The notes under the pieces: generated by a model
Databases searched by the model: none
Seen by the model: the letters and a program-made list of their open reading frames with translations, nothing else
Told to the model about the DNA's origin: nothing
Position numbers and translations under genes: made by a program
Assembly: GCA_965219855.1 (NCBI GenBank)
Contig: CBDCOR010000012.1
Span: forward strand, 1,116,001-1,180,000
Reading direction: 5' to 3'
DNA length: 64,000 nucleotides
Source: CAUZIZ01 sp965219855
GTDB lineage: Bacteria; Acidobacteriota; UBA6911; RPQK01; JAJDTT01
Shown: positions 36,313 through 45,479 of the stretch, piece after piece
Position numbering within the stretch: position 1 is the stretch's first letter
Layout of the letters: each line of letters starts with the position of its first letter

Positions 36313-36532
36313 TGTCGCTTGGCTGATCATCGTCCCGACGCTCAAAGTCTTCATCTCTGCCGACATTGGGCATTGCCGCCAAGACCTCGATAAAGCTCTT
36401 GCGCTTGGCCAGGAGCGTCTCTTCGAGAATGGCTCGGTGCTCGGCCTCCGCGCTGCGACCGTGGCGCGCCGCCCGACGTTTGAGGGCGTCTACAATCCGA
36501 GGATCGAGCTTTCTCACGATCAGATTAGCCAT
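36299..36532 (-). CDS. FitA-type ribbon-helix-helix antitoxin
   Basis: The 77-residue protein begins MANLIVRKLDPRIVDALKRR, followed by AARHGRSAEAEHRAILEE, the FitA ribbon-helix-helix signature. It should bind its own promoter as a dimer and neutralise the PIN toxin with its C-terminal tail (FERRDDDQPSDNV). ATG 36532 is preceded by GGGGGAGCGGAA. Any operator should lie within 36533-36628, where I saw no obvious palindrome. Confidence 0.88.
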   Translation of the reverse strand: MANLIVRKLDPRIVDALKRRAARHGRSAEAEHRAILEETLLAKRKSFIEVLAAMPNVGRDEDFERRDDDQPSDNVLG

Positions 36533-37375
36533 TTCCGCTCCCCCTCTGGTTTCTAACGCTAGCAATGATAGCAGGAAGCCCTGCCGGATGCATGGTTCTG
36601 TTTCTGCAGGCCGACATGGAAGGGCCACGTGAGCGGAAGGCTTTGTTTGCTCCTCGCGGCGACGCTGCTGAGAGGAAGCCTGCCTTTGGCAACTATGGAG
36701 CAGTCCGTGGTGGGAAGCCCTGGCTCGGCTGAGCAAGAGCGGTTGCCGAGTGAAGCGAAAGAGAAGAGGAAACCGGGAGCTGTCTTCGGGGACGCTCAGG
36801 AGTCGGCAGGACTGGATTTCCAGCACTTCAACTGTCGGGGGCCACTTCAAAAGCGGCCAGGCGGGGCCGGGTCAAAACCGGCCAGTGATTCAGTAGTTAT
36901 ATCCTCCGGTTCGAGTCATTTCAATCCCTTGTGAAGCCCTCCCCGCGAAGCGGGGGGAGGAGGCTTTGTTGTGTGTTCAGCCGTAGAAGCGGTGGGAACT
37001 GTGGGAAACTCCGTCCGGAGGAGTTTTCCAAGCGCTGTGGGAACGGTGGAAAAACTCGCCCCCTGGAGTCGTCTTCGCGAGGCAGCCGTTTTCCCACGGT
37101 TTCCATAGCGCGGCAGTTTCCACGGCTTTCCGGGGGTGTTGGGGGAAACTCGAGAAGCCTGGCTTCCATGGTCTCTGCTTGGTTTCAACGACACGGCTTC
37201 TTCCTGGCTTCCTTTTTTCAAAAAACATTCGCTCAGAGGCCCCTCAAGCAATGAGCTCTGCCCCACCCTGTCCTGACCCCTCCCTCGGAGCGGGCAATCT
37301 ACGAAGCCTGGGGCTGAGTCCCAGGGTCTGCGAGTAGGGGACAAGCCCGCACTCACAGCACTCGCCTCGCAGGTG

Positions 37376-38149
37376 TCATTTCTCTTTCCCTCGCTTCGGG
37401 GTGGATTTCTCTCGTTGCTGTCGCTCGTAGAGGCGATAGCTCTTGCCCCGAATGAAGGTGACTTCCGAAGTGTGCAGGAAGCGGTCCAGCAGCGCCGAGG
37501 TGGCCGCCGTATCTCCTCCCAGCATCGCGCCCCAGTCCTCCAGGGGTCGATTCGAACTGAGGATCGTCGAGGTCTTCTGGTATCGGCGGTGCAGGATCTC
37601 CAACAGATCTTCTGCCGCCGACTCCGGCACTCTGCGGAGTCCCAGATCCTCGAGGATCAGCAGCGGGATCCGGGTCATCTCCGTAATGTAAGATCGGCGT
37701 CTGCCGGTGGCCGTGGCTTCGGCGATGTCTTCCAGCAGATCGAAAGCCGACTTGTACTGCACCCGGTGACCGGCTTCGACCGCCTTGATCCCGACGGTGA
37801 TGATCAGATGGCTCTTGCCGACTCCGGTCTGACCGATGACCAACCAGCCGCGGCGCTGTTGGATGAATCGGCCGGTAGCCAGATCGAAGATCTGCTGCCG
37901 GTTGATGGAGGGGTTAAAGGAGAAGTTAAAGTCCTCCAAGTGCTTTTGTTCCGGAAACTGGGCCTGGCGCAAACGTCGCTCCAACAGCCGGTCCCGACGG
38001 CGGGTCAGCTCGTCATCAATCAGCAGCTCAAAGAACTCCTGATGGCTGAGCCTTCCCTGGACGGCTTGTTGCAGGCGAACGTCAAAGACCTGAGCCAGGC
38101 CCGAGAGCCGGAGGTGACGAAGTTTTCGTTCCAGTTCTGATGAGATCAT
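37376..38149 (-). CDS. istB: IS21 helper ATPase IstB
   Basis: The 257-residue AAA+ protein assists IstA in target choice and strand transfer. The Walker A motif is in GWLVIGQTGVGKSHLIITVG, Walker B in RIPLLILEDLGLRRVPESAA, and TSTILSSNRPLEDWGAMLGG is the typical sensor-region phrase. Its ATG overlaps the istA stop (ATGA), implying coupled translation. Length is normal and the gene intact. Confidence 0.95.
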   Translation of the reverse strand: MISSELERKLRHLRLSGLAQVFDVRLQQAVQGRLSHQEFFELLIDDELTRRRDRLLERRLRQAQFPEQKHLEDFNFSFNPSINRQQIFDLATGRFIQQRRGWLVIGQTGVGKSHLIITVGIKAVEAGHRVQYKSAFDLLEDIAEATATGRRRSYITEMTRIPLLILEDLGLRRVPESAAEDLLEILHRRYQKTSTILSSNRPLEDWGAMLGGDTAATSALLDRFLHTSEVTFIRGKSYRLYERQQREKSTPKRGKEK

Positions 38150-39642
38150 TCTGGTTCTCCTGTGGGATCGGTGATCTGGTACTCGGACAGCGGTCGGATC
38201 AACTCGTGCTCGGAGGTAAACAAAGAGCGCTGCGGCACGTCCAGTCGCTTACACAAAGCCACCAGAGTCCGGTAGCGGAAGGCGTCATGTGCGAGCGCCT
38301 TGCCGCAGGCTTCGTCGACGACCGAAGCGCGGTAGCGGCGGGTCAGCGAGATCATGCCCTGCACGAGTCGGTAGGCGAGCATGTCTCGGACCTCCAGAGC
38401 TCGCTCGGCCCAGCGGTGCGCCTCTGGACCCACGGCTCGGGCTTGCTTCAGCAGATGATGCTCGGTTCGATAGTGCGCGTAGCGTTTGCGTTCCGGAAGA
38501 TGGCTCGTTTCGGTTCGGAATCTCCCCGGCGGGTGCTTCGGATGCAGGGCCACCTGTTGCTCACGAAAGAAGACGCGGACGATACGATCATCCCAGTGCA
38601 CGGCGACTTCACAACCGAGCAGATGATTGGGCACCGAGTAGAACGCTCGGTCGACTTCGATGTGGCCATCGGTGGAGACCGTTCGACGGCCCACGCGGAA
38701 GAAACTGAAGCGGGAATCCGGAAGCGGTCGGAGATGCTTCTGTTCTTCGACAAAGCGGGGCCAGACCTGCTGCTTGGTGGTGCCGTGGATGCGCTGGCGG
38801 GCGATTCGCTCGTTCCAACTCTGCAGATGCTCATTCTGCGCATCCAGGCTCTCGAAGCGGCGAGCTTTGAGCGCGCTGGAGTCGGTATATCCGATGCTTC
38901 TTTCGACTTTTCCGTTCTCGTTCGGAGCGCCCGGATGGATGGGCAGCACGGCGAAGCCGTAGTGGCGAGCGAGCGCACTGAAGACGGCATTGACCTCGGG
39001 GTCCACCAAGCAAGCCCGGGTGATCCCGGCCTTGAGGTTATCGAGGCGAACCACCTCCACGCCGCCTCCAAAAGCGTGAAAAGCCTCCTCGACACAGCGG
39101 ATGAACGTCTTCAGTTCCTGCCGCCAGACGACTTCCTCATAGGAGTGGCGCGAGTGGCAGAGGACGGCCTTGAACAGATGAGGACGGCGGTAACGACCCG
39201 ATTCGGTCCGAGTCAGGGCTCCTTTGCCGAAGTCGATCTGCAGGTCCCGACCGGGGGGAGTTTCCACCCGAGCAAACACGCGAGGACTCTCCGCCTTGAG
39301 CTTTCCACAGAAGCGCTTGACGGAGTTGTAGGCTCCCCCGAATCCCTGCTCGAAGACCAGGTCCTGCCAGATCCGCTTGGCCTGCAATCCCTGCTGGAGT
39401 TTCTTTTCAATCTGCTCCCGAAAGGGCTCACAGAAGCTGCGCAGACCCGGGGGCCGCTTTGGCCGCTTTTGCTCCTCCGAGCCGGGGGCCACTTTGGCCG
39501 GTTTTGAATCTCGGGAGGGATCATAGCGGGCAATCCTCTCTCGTCGGACTCCCACCTCTCGCTCGATCCGACGATACGACCAGCCCAGCTTCAGGAGCGC
39601 CAAAACCGTTTGCTTCTTTTCCATTTTCAATGTATTGGCCAT
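38146..39642 (-). CDS. istA: IS21 transposase IstA
   Basis: The 498-residue transposase has an N-terminal helix-turn-helix (TVLALLKLGWSYRRIEREVG) and an rve-type DDE core: PGRDLQIDFGKGALTR with the first Asp, VEVVRLDNLKAGITRACLVD with the second, and PGAPNENGKVERSIGYTDSS with the catalytic Glu. The C-terminal DUF/Mu-like part (FYSVPNHLLGCEVAVHW) follows. It starts about 95 bases inside the right end of the element. Intact. Confidence 0.95.
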   Translation of the reverse strand: MANTLKMEKKQTVLALLKLGWSYRRIEREVGVRRERIARYDPSRDSKPAKVAPGSEEQKRPKRPPGLRSFCEPFREQIEKKLQQGLQAKRIWQDLVFEQGFGGAYNSVKRFCGKLKAESPRVFARVETPPGRDLQIDFGKGALTRTESGRYRRPHLFKAVLCHSRHSYEEVVWRQELKTFIRCVEEAFHAFGGGVEVVRLDNLKAGITRACLVDPEVNAVFSALARHYGFAVLPIHPGAPNENGKVERSIGYTDSSALKARRFESLDAQNEHLQSWNERIARQRIHGTTKQQVWPRFVEEQKHLRPLPDSRFSFFRVGRRTVSTDGHIEVDRAFYSVPNHLLGCEVAVHWDDRIVRVFFREQQVALHPKHPPGRFRTETSHLPERKRYAHYRTEHHLLKQARAVGPEAHRWAERALEVRDMLAYRLVQGMISLTRRYRASVVDEACGKALAHDAFRYRTLVALCKRLDVPQRSLFTSEHELIRPLSEYQITDPTGEPE

Positions 39643-40599
39643 CGGCGCATCCTACGCAGGATGCGGCCCTCAATGGCTCTTGAAAATGGCCGGTTTTGAA
39701 GTGGCCCTCACTGGCCGCTTTTGGGTGGCCCCTGACACTTCAACGGCATGACCGGGGAATTGTATCTGCCTGAGATCACGGGCTCGGGTGCCGCACTGTT
39801 CGACTATGGCGACGATGGCGATCTGGATGTCTACCTGGTCCAGGGTACGATGATTGGAGAGGGAAAGAGTCTCAAGGATGCGATCCTACCCTGGCAGGGT
39901 TCCGACTCGCCTCGGGATCAACTCTACCGCAACGATCTGGGGCGGGATGCCAACGCTGTTCGCCGGCTCGGGTTCACAAATGTCACAAATGAAAGCAGCA
40001 TTCTGGCAGAGGGCTACGGAATGGGGGTAGCCGTCGGCGACCTCAACAACGACGGTCGCCCCGACCTGTACGTCACCAACTTGGGTTCCAACCAGATGTT
40101 CCTCAATCAGGGCGATGAGACCTTCTCCGATGTCACCGCGAAATCCGGAACCGATGATCCCCGCTGGAGTACCAGCTCGGCCTTCCTCGACTACAATCGA
40201 GACCCTAGTTTTCGCTACACGGGCTTTGGGACGGGTTGGCTGGATTTCGACAACGATGGCTCGCTGGATCTGCTGGCCCTGAATGGTGCCGTGCGGATCT
40301 TGCGCGACCTGGCTCGCGAGGGGAACCCCTACCCTTTGGGTCAGTCCAATCAGCTTTTCCAAAACGCAGGCAAACTGGTGTTCAGGGACGTCACGGCTGG
40401 GGCTGGAGCGTCCTTTCAGCTGAGGGAAGGTCCTGGTCGTGAACAACAGTGGTCCGGCCCGGCTGCTCCTGAACCAGGTCGGAAGCCGCAGGCACTGGTT
40501 GGGCTTGAGGTTGCTGGGCAGGGAAGTCATTGTAGAAGGCGTTGCCCCCGATGAGGCTGTCGTTCTTGAGGCGGACTCCTCTTTCTTGGGAGCGCCCCG

Positions 40600-40707
40600 A
40601 AATAGATTACGGAGATGCTTCTGCACCTGGAACCGCAACCTTTTTTCCTCCAATATCCGGGATCTTGGATAGGAGACAACCACGTCTTTGAGTTCGATTC
40701 GCGGCAT
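40600..40707 (-). pseudogene. Wzt/TagH-like exporter ATPase, N-terminal 36 codons only
   Basis: ATG 40707 lies 12 bases after the permease stop and encodes PRIELKDVVVSYPRSRILEE then KRLRFQVQKHLRNLF, as at the start of polysaccharide-exporter ATPases. At about 40600 similarity ends before the Walker A motif; the following sequence belongs to the oppositely oriented ASPIC/UnbV pseudogene end or is unrecognised. The ATPase is therefore lost at this locus and the permease would need a partner from elsewhere. Confidence 0.65.
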
Positions 40708-40719
40708 CTTGATGGAATC

Positions 40720-41511
40720 CTACAGGTATTTTATGAAGACACCTTCCTTTTGGCCCATGTAGTGGAGGGCGAAAAGCATCATTAGACCGCTGACCAGGCA
40801 AACGGCGGCCAGCCGAAAGAAAGGCGGAAACTCATTATAGAGCAGCAAGTTTCGATAGCTTTCAAAGAAGATGTAGACCGGGTTCAGCTGAAAAAAGGGT
40901 TGAATCGACTCGGGGACTCGCGAAATCGAATACATGGTTCCTGAGAAGTAAAAGAGGAGGCGAAACACGATCTCGAGCAGATTGCGGAGATCCCGGAAGA
41001 AAACGCCGAGAGTCGTGGCTAGAACAGAGGCGGCAAGTGTAAAGACCAACTGGCCCAGGAAGACTAGAGGCCACAAGAGCATCATCGGCATCAGGGGAAC
41101 TCCCGTGAAGACAGCAAGGAGCAGTAAGACGATCACTCCAAAGAGATAATCGTATGCGTTGGAAAGTACAATCGAGAGCGGGAGCACAGTCTTGGGGAAA
41201 TACGCTTCACTGATCAGATCTTGGTTGGAGGTGATGCTCTGGGCCGAGATGCTGATGGACCTGACCAGGAACTGCCAGGCAATGATCGCCGAAAACAGGA
41301 ATAGAGCGAACTGCTCGACCCTCGACTCGAAGACCACGTTGAAGATGAAGTAGTAGATCCCGAGAGAAGCCAGGGGGTTGAGAAGACTCCACAGCTTTCC
41401 GAGCGTGTTGTCGCGGTCGGCGCTCTTCAGCCTTGCCCAGGTGAGGTACCCAATTAGCGCCCGGTATTTGTAAAGCTTTCCGATTTCTGCAAAGGCAAAT
41501 GTCAGTTGCAA
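40720..41511 (-). CDS. Polysaccharide/O-antigen ABC exporter permease (Wzm/TagG-like)
   Basis: The 263-residue inner-membrane protein has six hydrophobic segments and ABC-2 permease features: RALIGYLTWARLKSADRDNT then LGKLWSLLNPLASLGIYYFI, FPKTVLPLSIVLSNAYDYLF, and the late LNPVYIFFESYRNLLLYNEF. It would pair with a Wzt-type ATPase to flip lipid-linked polysaccharide. The adjacent ATPase gene is reduced to a 36-codon fragment. It is the downstream-most intact gene of the polysaccharide cluster. Confidence 0.9.
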   Translation of the reverse strand: MQLTFAFAEIGKLYKYRALIGYLTWARLKSADRDNTLGKLWSLLNPLASLGIYYFIFNVVFESRVEQFALFLFSAIIAWQFLVRSISISAQSITSNQDLISEAYFPKTVLPLSIVLSNAYDYLFGVIVLLLLAVFTGVPLMPMMLLWPLVFLGQLVFTLAASVLATTLGVFFRDLRNLLEIVFRLLFYFSGTMYSISRVPESIQPFFQLNPVYIFFESYRNLLLYNEFPPFFRLAAVCLVSGLMMLFALHYMGQKEGVFIKYL

Positions 41512-41566
41512 CTACCCTCCAAGGAATCCCCGAGCCGGATCATTTACAAGGAAACTTTGGATCGGT

Positions 41567-41644
41567 CGTAGCGGTGGGCTCCAGGCCGCCGTCCGAGCCA
41601 AAGGCTCGGAAGAAAAAGACTTCGGCCTGGAGGCCAAAGCTACG
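41567..41644 (-). repeat. Hairpin repeat copy 6 (complete, reversed)
   Basis: CGTAGCGGTGGGCTCCAGGC at the left and CGGCCTGGAGGCCAAAGCTA then CG at the right give the full hairpin in the opposite orientation. The loop has its own stem (GAGCCAAAGGCTC). It lies between the glycosyltransferase and permease genes. Confidence 0.82.
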
Positions 41645-41757
41645 TTCGCCAATGAAGTTTTAGGTTAGGTCAGATCCTCGTAAAGTCTGAGAAGTGTCTC
41701 CTTCTCTGTCCCCCAGTTGAGGACCGTCGCCGCCTTCCTGCATCCCTCCACAAGGCG

Positions 41758-42921
41758 TCAGCGAAGTTCCCCATTCGCGTGCACTCGAGCAATGCCTTCA
41801 GCAATCTCCTGTGGGACGGTCGGATCCACCAATATCCCGAAGTCGAACCTGTCGACATAGGAGCGTATCATTGGAAAATCCGCCACGATGACCGGAAGAC
41901 CTGCTTGAGCGTATTCAAAAAGTTTATTGGAAAGCGTGGTCGTATGATTGAGCGAAATCGGCTGCAGGACCTGCAAACCTACGTCGGCAGAGGCGGTGAA
42001 TCGCCTCAAGTATACGTGCGGCCCTCCCGGTATCACCCTGAGCCGATCAGCCGCTGGAGATTTCCTCGCTAGAGATTCGATCTTTCGGAAAATAGGGCCG
42101 TCTCCCTGGATGACGATATATATTCCATCCCCCTCGATATGAGTCGCCGCCTGGACCATCTCTTCCAGCCCTCTGTAGAGCTGAACCCCTCCTTGATACA
42201 GAGCGACGAAGGCGTTGGAAGGGAGGTGGGCAACGCCTCGAATATCCTCTCGGCCCCCGGACCATGTGGCCGGGAAGTTATGGATCACTATGGAATGGCG
42301 GATCTCCGGATAGAGCTCCCTCAGCGCAGAAGCTCTCGCTTCGGTAGTCGAGATGACAGATTGGCAGCGGCGAACCAGGAACCTTTCCAGCAACCTCCAG
42401 AGCGGCTTGAATTGCAGGCCGACCTTTTCTGTAAAGAGCTCGTGCGAGTCGTAATAAAGGGTCGCACCCGTCAGGAAGCTGATCAGCCATCCGGCCGGGA
42501 GCACGTTCAAGTCGTGATTGTGAATGATCTGGTGTCGAGCCCGCCACCCAAACCAGACACATTTGAGTAAAAAGAGGGGAAGCCGCACTGGAGCACGCGC
42601 CGGCAGGTATCGCCAGATCTGAAGAAGGATCCCGGAGATGCCCAGCAAGGCGCTCCGACCGCCGTATCGCAACTCGCGCTCTCTCACTGCCCGAGAATAT
42701 GCTGCCTTGAGATCCTTGATCTGGCGGATCGTGGCGCGCTCGAGTCCTTGGGGAATTCCTGGTTCATCCGCATTCTGCAGGCAAATCAGCTCGAGGCGAT
42801 AACCGTGTTGAAGCAGAGCTTCCGCAGTCCGGCACACCCTTGCGTCCCGGTTTATCTTGGTGTGGGAGAGCATGCAGACCAAGTGCCGGGCAGTTTTTCG
42901 GGGAGCAGACTTAGTGGTCAT
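41758..42921 (-). CDS. Family 4 glycosyltransferase with early in-frame stop
   Basis: The protein begins MTTKSAPRKTARHLVCMLSH and shows a GT-B fold: N-terminal sugar-acceptor domain and a C-terminal GT4 domain with IVIQGDGPIFRKIESLARKS and the E-x7-E-like NHTTTLSNKLFEYAQAGLPV. It should transfer a nucleotide-sugar residue to the surface glycan. It ends at TGA 41760-41758 after HANGELR. The same frame continues for 30 codons (RLVEGCRKAATVLNWGTEKE TLLRLYEDL) to TAA 41667-41665, the helix with which GT4 enzymes usually end. A CGA to TGA change probably removed the last 31 residues; function may be reduced. A TTG eight codons upstream is an alternative start. Confidence 0.82.
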   Translation of the reverse strand: MTTKSAPRKTARHLVCMLSHTKINRDARVCRTAEALLQHGYRLELICLQNADEPGIPQGLERATIRQIKDLKAAYSRAVRERELRYGGRSALLGISGILLQIWRYLPARAPVRLPLFLLKCVWFGWRARHQIIHNHDLNVLPAGWLISFLTGATLYYDSHELFTEKVGLQFKPLWRLLERFLVRRCQSVISTTEARASALRELYPEIRHSIVIHNFPATWSGGREDIRGVAHLPSNAFVALYQGGVQLYRGLEEMVQAATHIEGDGIYIVIQGDGPIFRKIESLARKSPAADRLRVIPGGPHVYLRRFTASADVGLQVLQPISLNHTTTLSNKLFEYAQAGLPVIVADFPMIRSYVDRFDFGILVDPTVPQEIAEGIARVHANGELR

Positions 42922-43131
42922 CTCCTGTTCGGTTGGCCCGGTCAAACTCGAACCCTTCCATGAGACATGTCGACCTCGAACCGATTACTTGCCCCCAAGA
43001 AGTCAGCGCCTCCGACATACGCCCCTCATCCTACAACACATACTCCCCTCGGGGAGATCAGGCGACTCTGGCCTCGTGCCGTGATCGTGGCCACAAGCAC
43101 CAAAAGGGCGCAAACAACTAAAGGTTCTCTC

Positions 43132-43836
43132 TCAAGACTTCTTAGATACCCTAACCCGAGTTCTCAGGGTAAAGGCATGACGTGGGTGGCCCAGAATCTT
43201 CATCAGCACAAGCGCGTTGTCACAGATCACTTTCAAATTCAGCCAGCGGGGTTTCGGCCGCTTGAGGACTCTTAGAAACGCAAGGTGATGTCCCACGTTG
43301 TGGAATGACAATTCGAACGTCCCTGGAAAGATCCTCTGCCAGTTCTCACATATCCTCTGTTCTGATGAACGCACGAGATCATCCAGAATCACGATGCTCC
43401 CCCGCTTCAGGCGGTGCGCTACCTGATATAGGCAAGCCTCCCGTCCACGCCGGGTCCGATGAGGAGGCCCATCAATCAATACGGCATCCACCACGGTAGG
43501 AGAGGACGGGATTGGCGCGTAGCTGGCGTAGAGTCCAGCTCCCCATCGCTGCCAGGAAAGCGACCGCTGGATTATTGATGTGCTGTGATGTGGGACATAA
43601 GCGGCCAAGAGACGCTCGGTGCGGTGAATGACTTGGGTATCGTTCTCGATTGAAACGATCTTCACATGTGGGAACGCCATGGCCAGCCGCACCGTTGAAA
43701 TCCCGCTACCGAACTCTAGAATGGCTTTAGGCTGTACGTCAGCGATTCTTACTACCAGGCTCGCAAAGGCTTCTTCACCAATCGCCCAACCTGCATCGAG
43801 GCACAATTCACTCGGGAAGCACTTGGCTCCAGTCAC
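43132..43836 (-). CDS. Class I SAM-dependent methyltransferase of the glycan cluster
   Basis: The 234-residue protein has AILEFGSGISTVRLAMAFPH (SAM motif I, about 38-57), IVSIENDTQVIHRTERLLAA (motif II acidic residue) and VDAVLIDGPPHRTRRGREAC then GSIVILDDLVRS. It resembles methyltransferase_24-type enzymes found in polysaccharide and natural-product loci. It may O-methylate a sugar; the substrate is unknown. About 100 bases separate it from the ligase gene upstream on the same strand. Confidence 0.82.
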   Translation of the reverse strand: MTGAKCFPSELCLDAGWAIGEEAFASLVVRIADVQPKAILEFGSGISTVRLAMAFPHVKIVSIENDTQVIHRTERLLAAYVPHHSTSIIQRSLSWQRWGAGLYASYAPIPSSPTVVDAVLIDGPPHRTRRGREACLYQVAHRLKRGSIVILDDLVRSSEQRICENWQRIFPGTFELSFHNVGHHLAFLRVLKRPKPRWLNLKVICDNALVLMKILGHPRHAFTLRTRVRVSKKS

Positions 43837-43937
43837 CTTAGGTCAACCGTATCATACCACCGAAGGATTTGACGGAATTATCACCAAGGAATCGTGGCGA
43901 AACTAGGGCTTGGGAGGTTAAGTGGATGTCACGCGAG

Positions 43938-45437
43938 TCATGCGCAGTGCTCCGTGCGATTGCCCCCCTGTGTGGGACCTTGGGCGCCAACAGCGGAACA
44001 GGCGACTCCAAGCAGCAGCCCAGTCTCCAAAGCCAAGCTGGGATAGGTAGAATCGAAGAGGTTCTGAACGGCGAAGGCGACGACGATTCCAAGACCGGCC
44101 AGCGCCCATGGATCCTTCTGGCTCCAAAGATGCCCCCACACGCAGAAAAGCTGAAATAGAAACGCTACCAGCCCCAGGAGACCGAAATCCGCGGCAAGCT
44201 GAAGATACAGGTTGTGGGCGTGCGCGTAGACGCACCGTTCCACGTATCTGCGGGCTTGGTCGCGGTCCCCTCCCCAATCGTAATCGTCAAAGCGCTCCAG
44301 ATAGCCGGGGAGCATTTCTTGCCAGCGACCCGGACCCACTCCGATCAACCAATGGTCCTTAAAGACCTCAGTGCCGAGAAAAAAGAGGGGGATGCGTGTT
44401 CGAGCCAGCCCTTCGATGGAATCCGTAGTGCGGGAGGCCATTCCTGAAACCGAGTCCTTCAAGAAACGCCCGGCCGGGGTCAACACGATCAACAGGGCTG
44501 CTGCCGCTATAAGAAGCAGACCGCCCCTGAGTCGAGGAGAAGCGCGGACAGGCTTAGGAAACAAGGAAAGGGGAGGCGCGATGGCGCCCGCGTAGGCCTT
44601 GCGACGAGACCAGAGAAGCATGAAGGCTGCTGCGGTTAGCAGACCGAGAAGAGCGGAGCGAGAACCCGTTCCCAATTGCGATATCAGAACGAGCGAAAAC
44701 AGAAGAAACGAGGGGACAACCCAGCGTTCCCTTCTCAAGAGTATCAACATTAGAAAGAAGGGGCCCAGCAACCCAAGATACCCGCCAAACTGGTTCGGAT
44801 TGGAGAAGAAGGAAAAGGACCGCGTTCGAAAGATTTCCTCATAGAGCAGGAAACCGGCCAGGCTGTAGAAAACCGCCGCCGCCCCTAAGGCCCATCTAAG
44901 GGAGATCCGACTTTCGACCTCCCGATAGACATTCATGGCCAGGAACAGGCACAGGATCAGCTCGGAGGAACGAATCAGGTGGGGAATGACTTTATACCAT
45001 TCGATCTGAATCGCTCCCGACAAGAGGACGGCACTCAGAAAAGGGAGGCCCCACTTCAAAGCGTCCCATCTGATTCTAGAGGGATGTGCTCTTGCGGCCC
45101 AGGCGATCAAACAGCCGGCGAGCAGCAGTTCGGAGAAGTTGACAACGATGTTCCAGAGAACAGGATTGGCGGGATCCGCCGAAACCACCACTAAGAGAAG
45201 TGAAACACCCCAAGCGGGACGGAGCCAGGTCAGACCCGAGACCAGGAGGATGACCACCGCCGCCCACGGAGAGAAGTAGATCCATGCTATCCCCACGGTT
45301 AGGGTCACGGATCTCTCACCCAGCGGAATTCCGAAACAGCTCAAACCAAAGTGCAGATGAAGGGAGCTGCTGCCGATCCCCCCAGCAACAGCGGCAGCCC
45401 TGCCAGCGAAGGAGCGAGCACTATGGGTGCCAGCCAC
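43938..45437 (-). CDS. O-antigen ligase/polymerase family protein (WaaL/Wzy_C)
   Basis: The 499-residue inner-membrane protein has about 11-12 hydrophobic segments and the Wzy_C signature: FLGTEVFKDHWLIGVGPGRW then the periplasmic His region YAHAHNLYLQLAADFGLLGL. This fits O-antigen ligases joining lipid-linked glycan to lipid A-core, or polymerases of the same superfamily; sequence alone does not separate them. It lies downstream of gmd on the same strand with a 42-base gap. Confidence 0.88.
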   Translation of the reverse strand: MAGTHSARSFAGRAAAVAGGIGSSSLHLHFGLSCFGIPLGERSVTLTVGIAWIYFSPWAAVVILLVSGLTWLRPAWGVSLLLVVVSADPANPVLWNIVVNFSELLLAGCLIAWAARAHPSRIRWDALKWGLPFLSAVLLSGAIQIEWYKVIPHLIRSSELILCLFLAMNVYREVESRISLRWALGAAAVFYSLAGFLLYEEIFRTRSFSFFSNPNQFGGYLGLLGPFFLMLILLRRERWVVPSFLLFSLVLISQLGTGSRSALLGLLTAAAFMLLWSRRKAYAGAIAPPLSLFPKPVRASPRLRGGLLLIAAAALLIVLTPAGRFLKDSVSGMASRTTDSIEGLARTRIPLFFLGTEVFKDHWLIGVGPGRWQEMLPGYLERFDDYDWGGDRDQARRYVERCVYAHAHNLYLQLAADFGLLGLVAFLFQLFCVWGHLWSQKDPWALAGLGIVVAFAVQNLFDSTYPSLALETGLLLGVACSAVGAQGPTQGGNRTEHCA

Positions 45438-45479
45438 AATGTCTTGTTGTGACTCATACGCGATCAGAGCTGGTCGGAA

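Larger units (their letters stand above)
36833..39737 (-). mobile_element. IS21-family insertion sequence, complete (2,905 bases)
   Basis: Terminal repeats TGTCGGGGGCCACTTCAAAA and TGTCAGGGGCCACCCAAAAG (inward) carry internal AAAGCGGCCAG blocks, the multiple transposase sites typical of IS21. The 7-base direct repeat CTTCAAC flanks it (36826-36832, 39738-39744). It carries istA and istB, overlapping by 4 bases. About 540 bases between the left end and istB hold no supported gene but contain repeated GGTGGGAA-type strings. It splits the CRTAC1-like gene. Confidence 0.93.
36629..40525 (+). pseudogene. CRTAC1/ASPIC-UnbV FG-GAP protein, split by IS21 and further decayed
   Basis: The 5' part (36629-36832) encodes a signal-like start (LCLLLAATLLRGSLPLA) and ends AQESAGLDFQHFN. 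After the IS21 element it resumes at 39745 with GMTGELYLPEITGSGAALFD and FG-GAP/calcium repeats YGDDGDLDVYLVQG, VAVGDLNNDGRPDLYVTNLG and WLDFDNDGSLDLLALNG. Near 40425, about 20-30 residues are lost and the frame shifts; ASPIC/UnbV sequence (NNSGPARLLLNQVGSRRHWL) continues to about 40525 and then fuses to the reversed Wzt fragment. Intact relatives are exported beta-propeller proteins of unclear role. Confidence 0.82.

Noticed and set aside
36916..37356. Open frame of 146 codons between IS21 left end and istB
   Set aside because: Low-complexity, repeat-like composition (VPTAL, VPTAS) and no known IS21 accessory gene; treated as noncoding.
38140..39507. A 455-codon plus-strand frame opposite istA
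   Set aside because: It is the complement of a clear IS21 transposase; no family similarity was seen.
18609..42945. Alternative genetic code as the cause of in-frame stops
   Set aside because: All three stop codons (TAG, TAA, TGA) appear as interruptions in different damaged genes, while intact genes use all three as terminators; mutation is simpler.
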